Shown here in pieces: positions 5,907-7,136 of a DNA stretch of 7,136 nt. Position numbers and translations under genes: made by a program. This stretch comes from Actinomycetota bacterium (GTDB lineage Bacteria; Actinomycetota; Actinomycetes; Acidothermales; Acidothermaceae). Positions within the stretch are counted from its first letter, which is position 1, and every line of letters begins with the position of its first letter. The notes below the pieces were generated by a model that was given only the letters and a program-made list of their open reading frames with translations, had not been told where the DNA came from and searched no databases. The DNA is taken from NCBI GenBank assembly GCA_003134755.1, contig PLCK01000228.1, positions 1 through 7,136 of the forward strand, given 5' to 3'.

Positions 5907-6593
5907 GTGCGGATTGCGGGTTGGCCGGCGTTGGTCGTGGGGGTGGCGCTGCTCGCTGGGTGCACGGCCGCGCCGCCGAGAGCTTTGTCTGCACCTTCGG
6001 GTTCGGCAAAGCCTTTCGTTCCGACTTCCGCCGCGCCTTCGGTGACGTCGCCGTTGGCATCGACCGCGGGTGACCCGGTGTTGTCGTCCGCGCCCGCCGG
6101 CGTCGTGTCGTCGACGCCCGTCTTGTCGTCTCCTGCCGCGGTGGCGGGGACCCCGAAGGCCTGCACATCCGGGCAGTTGGCGGTCACGCTCGGGGAACGT
6201 CAACAGGTGATGAACCAACCGGTGATCGCGATCATCTTCACCAACACCAGTTCCACGCCGTGCACGCTGTACGGCTACCCCGGCGTAGCCGGACTCGACG
6301 CGCATGGTGACCAGAGCGTGCAGGCGTACCGCACTCCGCAGGTGTACATGGGCGGCGCGCCGACCGGCGTCCCCACCCCAGTGACCGTCGTGAGCGGCGC
6401 GCAGGCGTCGGCCCTAATCGGGGGGACCGCGCAGCCCGTCAACGGCCAGACCACATGCGCGCCTGACTACTCCGCAGTTCTCGTCACACCTCCCGGCACG
6501 AGTGGATCGTCCAAACGGTCCGTCGATTTCCCATCCTGTACAGGCCTCGCCATCACCCCCGTCGTCCCCGGCCCGACCGGCGGCCTGTTCTAG
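5907..6593 (+). CDS. Secreted lipoprotein with DUF4232-type domain
   Basis: About 228 residues from the GTG at 5907. The first 19 residues form a lipoprotein signal peptide, WPALVVGVALLAGC, with lipobox L-A-G-C and lipidated Cys at about position 19. A low-complexity Ser/Pro/Ala linker of about 60 residues follows, usual for surface lipoproteins spanning the wall region. The C-terminal domain (about 72-215) has the DUF4232 pattern: ACTSGQLAVTLGE, then a strand with IIFTNTSSTPCTLYGYPGV, and late cysteines in TTCAPDYS and FPSCTGL, giving four cysteines likely to pair. The role of DUF4232 proteins is not established; they are exported envelope proteins of actinomycetes. Upstream in-frame starts at 5889 (GTG) and 5892 (ATG) would lengthen the N-region by five or six residues and remain possible. 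The gene diverges from the 5204-5689 membrane protein and converges with the 6676 gene. Confidence 0.9.
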   Translation: MRIAGWPALVVGVALLAGCTAAPPRALSAPSGSAKPFVPTSAAPSVTSPLASTAGDPVLSSAPAGVVSSTPVLSSPAAVAGTPKACTSGQLAVTLGERQQVMNQPVIAIIFTNTSSTPCTLYGYPGVAGLDAHGDQSVQAYRTPQVYMGGAPTGVPTPVTVVSGAQASALIGGTAQPVNGQTTCAPDYSAVLVTPPGTSGSSKRSVDFPSCTGLAITPVVPGPTGGLF

Positions 6594-6623
6594 TCGCAAA
6601 CCAGCCCGCAGCCCGCCAAGAAT

Positions 6624-6660
6624 CGCACTCAAATGCCGCGATGACGCACTTGCGAAGCTG
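6624..6660 (+). repeat. TGCCGCGA element, copy 5 (fullest form)
   Basis: CGCACT (6624-6629), CAAA, TGCCGCGATGACGCAC (6634-6649), then TTGCGAAG. CGCACT recurs at 6645-6650, 21 bases on, about two helical turns, and the end includes the short inverted repeat CGCACTTGCG. It lies between two converging genes, so it cannot be a promoter for either. Confidence 0.8.
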
Positions 6661-6675
6661 CCCGAGGAGCGAATG

Positions 6676-6998
6676 TTAGACGTGAGCCATCCAGATGACG
6701 GGTTCGTTTGGCTGGGGTACCCAAGTAGACCAGTCGCGCAACGCAGACTCTGTATCCCTTACAGCCTCGCGCTCGTGGTCGGGGCCGATCCACTCGCCAC
6801 GCACTAGGCCGATCCTCCCGTCGCGCAACAGCTCGCGCACAACGGATTCGGCGATAGCCAGCCTGGTGCTGAGAGACAGGGCGGGGTATCGGCTGTTGGC
6901 GGCCCACCAGACCTCGTACACGCCCTGATCGTCGGTCTCCTGGTCGGCTAAGACCTCGGCTTGAAGTCGTCGTAGTCCGCCGGACGTTCGTATGCCAT
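6676..6998 (-). CDS. Small conserved-looking protein, probable one-base frameshift near N terminus
   Basis: The main part (6960 down to the TAA at 6678-6676) encodes AEVLADQETDD, then VYEVWWAANSRYP, then a helix STRLAIAESVVRELLRDGR, LVRGEWIGPDHERE, and finally LRDWSTWVPQPNEPVIWM. I know this pattern from short uncharacterised actinobacterial proteins, but no function. It has no signal peptide or membrane segment and is probably cytoplasmic. In this frame the only starts are GTG 6921, inside the conserved part, and ATG 7083, which runs through a TGCCGCGA element. In the adjacent frame an ATG at 6998 gives MAYERPADYDDFK with G/C-rich third positions, and the coding bias moves to the main frame at about 6960. 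One missing base there would restore a single protein of about 107 residues. It is either a real mutation or a sequencing error. The gene converges with the lipoprotein gene. Confidence 0.65.
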
Positions 6999-7032
6999 GC
7001 GCCCAGTATCGCCGGTGACGAACATCCTCAAC

Positions 7033-7048
7033 TGCCGCGAAGACGCAC
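7033..7048 (+). repeat. TGCCGCGA element, copy 6
   Basis: TGCCGCGAAGACGCAC, one mismatch to the extended form, preceded by TCCTCAAC as in the copy at 5169. It lies 35 bases upstream of the ATG at 6998. Read on the minus strand its flank gives TTGAGG (7031-7026), which with GATACT (7010-7005) could form a promoter for that gene, though the 15-base spacer is short. Confidence 0.7.
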
Positions 7049-7087
7049 GTTGTGACGTACGTACGCCAAGCGGTTCCTGCCATTCGT

Positions 7088-7118
7088 CCTAACGCCGGTC
7101 CCGCAACGTGCCGTTAGG
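7088..7118. repeat. Inverted repeat at right edge
   Basis: CCTAACG (7088-7094), 17 bases, CGTTAGG (7112-7118): perfect 7-bp arms. It is non-coding, about 90 bases upstream of the 6998 start, and could be an operator for that gene or for a gene beyond the edge. Confidence 0.4.
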
Positions 7119-7136
7119 TTGCCGCATCGGCGGCTT

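Noticed and set aside
5596..6305. Three minus-strand frames opposite the lipoprotein and its spacer
   Set aside because: Composition is Arg/Thr/Pro-rich and they oppose a gene with a clear lipobox and conserved C-terminal domain.
694..7048. CRISPR array or tandem repeat explanation for the TGCCGCGA copies
   Set aside because: Copies are hundreds to thousands of bases apart with genes between them and no regular spacers.
694..7048. TGCCGCGA element as a general promoter
   Set aside because: Two copies (5169, 6634) lie between converging genes, and only the 7033 copy has a -35-like TTGAGG with a possible -10 box at poor spacing.
1..7136. tRNA, rRNA, insertion sequence or integrase attachment site
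   Set aside because: No cloverleaf-like arms, transposase motifs or long terminal inverted repeats were seen on reading either strand.

Overview
The window is GC-rich (roughly two thirds G+C by eye). Coding frames strongly prefer G or C at third positions, translation starts at ATG and GTG, and promoters look like sigma-70/SigA sites, one of them leaderless. The gene types (a secreted DUF4232-type lipoprotein, an M14 carboxypeptidase with a small upstream partner, an NTF2/SnoaL-like protein) point to a high-GC actinomycete, probably from soil. I cannot name the genus from sequence alone.

Layout, left to right. 1-183 holds no convincing gene. 184-576 (-) is a 130-residue NTF2/SnoaL-fold protein with a good promoter (TGGACA-17-TAGTCT) and a strong ribosome binding site. 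580-1145 is non-coding apart from that promoter. 1181-1489 (+) and 1507-2754 (+) form a two-gene unit: a 102-residue partner resembling the N-terminal region of some M14 peptidases, then a zinc carboxypeptidase with all catalytic residues. Its promoter (TTGACC-17-TAGCGT) places the transcript start on the ATG itself. 2755-3444 is mostly non-coding, with one possible 68-residue ORF at 3038-3244. 3445-5010 (+) is an unrecognised 521-residue protein. 5204-5689 (-) is a small two-helix membrane protein, and 5907-6593 (+) a DUF4232-type lipoprotein; they diverge from a spacer carrying a 16-bp perfect palindrome and a second inverted repeat. 6676-6998 (-) is a small conserved-looking actinobacterial protein that appears to carry a one-base frameshift near its N terminus. 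An inverted repeat lies near the right edge.

The most unusual signal lies between the genes. The octamer TGCCGCGA occurs six times (694, 3352, 5169, 5773, 6634, 7033). All six are on the + strand and outside the genes as I place them. None occurs on the - strand. Several copies extend to TGCCGCGATGACGCAC, and two agree at 25 of 28 bases. Nearly every sizeable spacer has one, whether its flanking genes diverge, converge or run in tandem. This suggests a dispersed, strand-oriented intergenic element rather than one gene's promoter.

No single pathway links the genes. The window reads as single-gene or two-gene transcription units separated by repeat-bearing spacers, with an envelope theme at 5204-6593.
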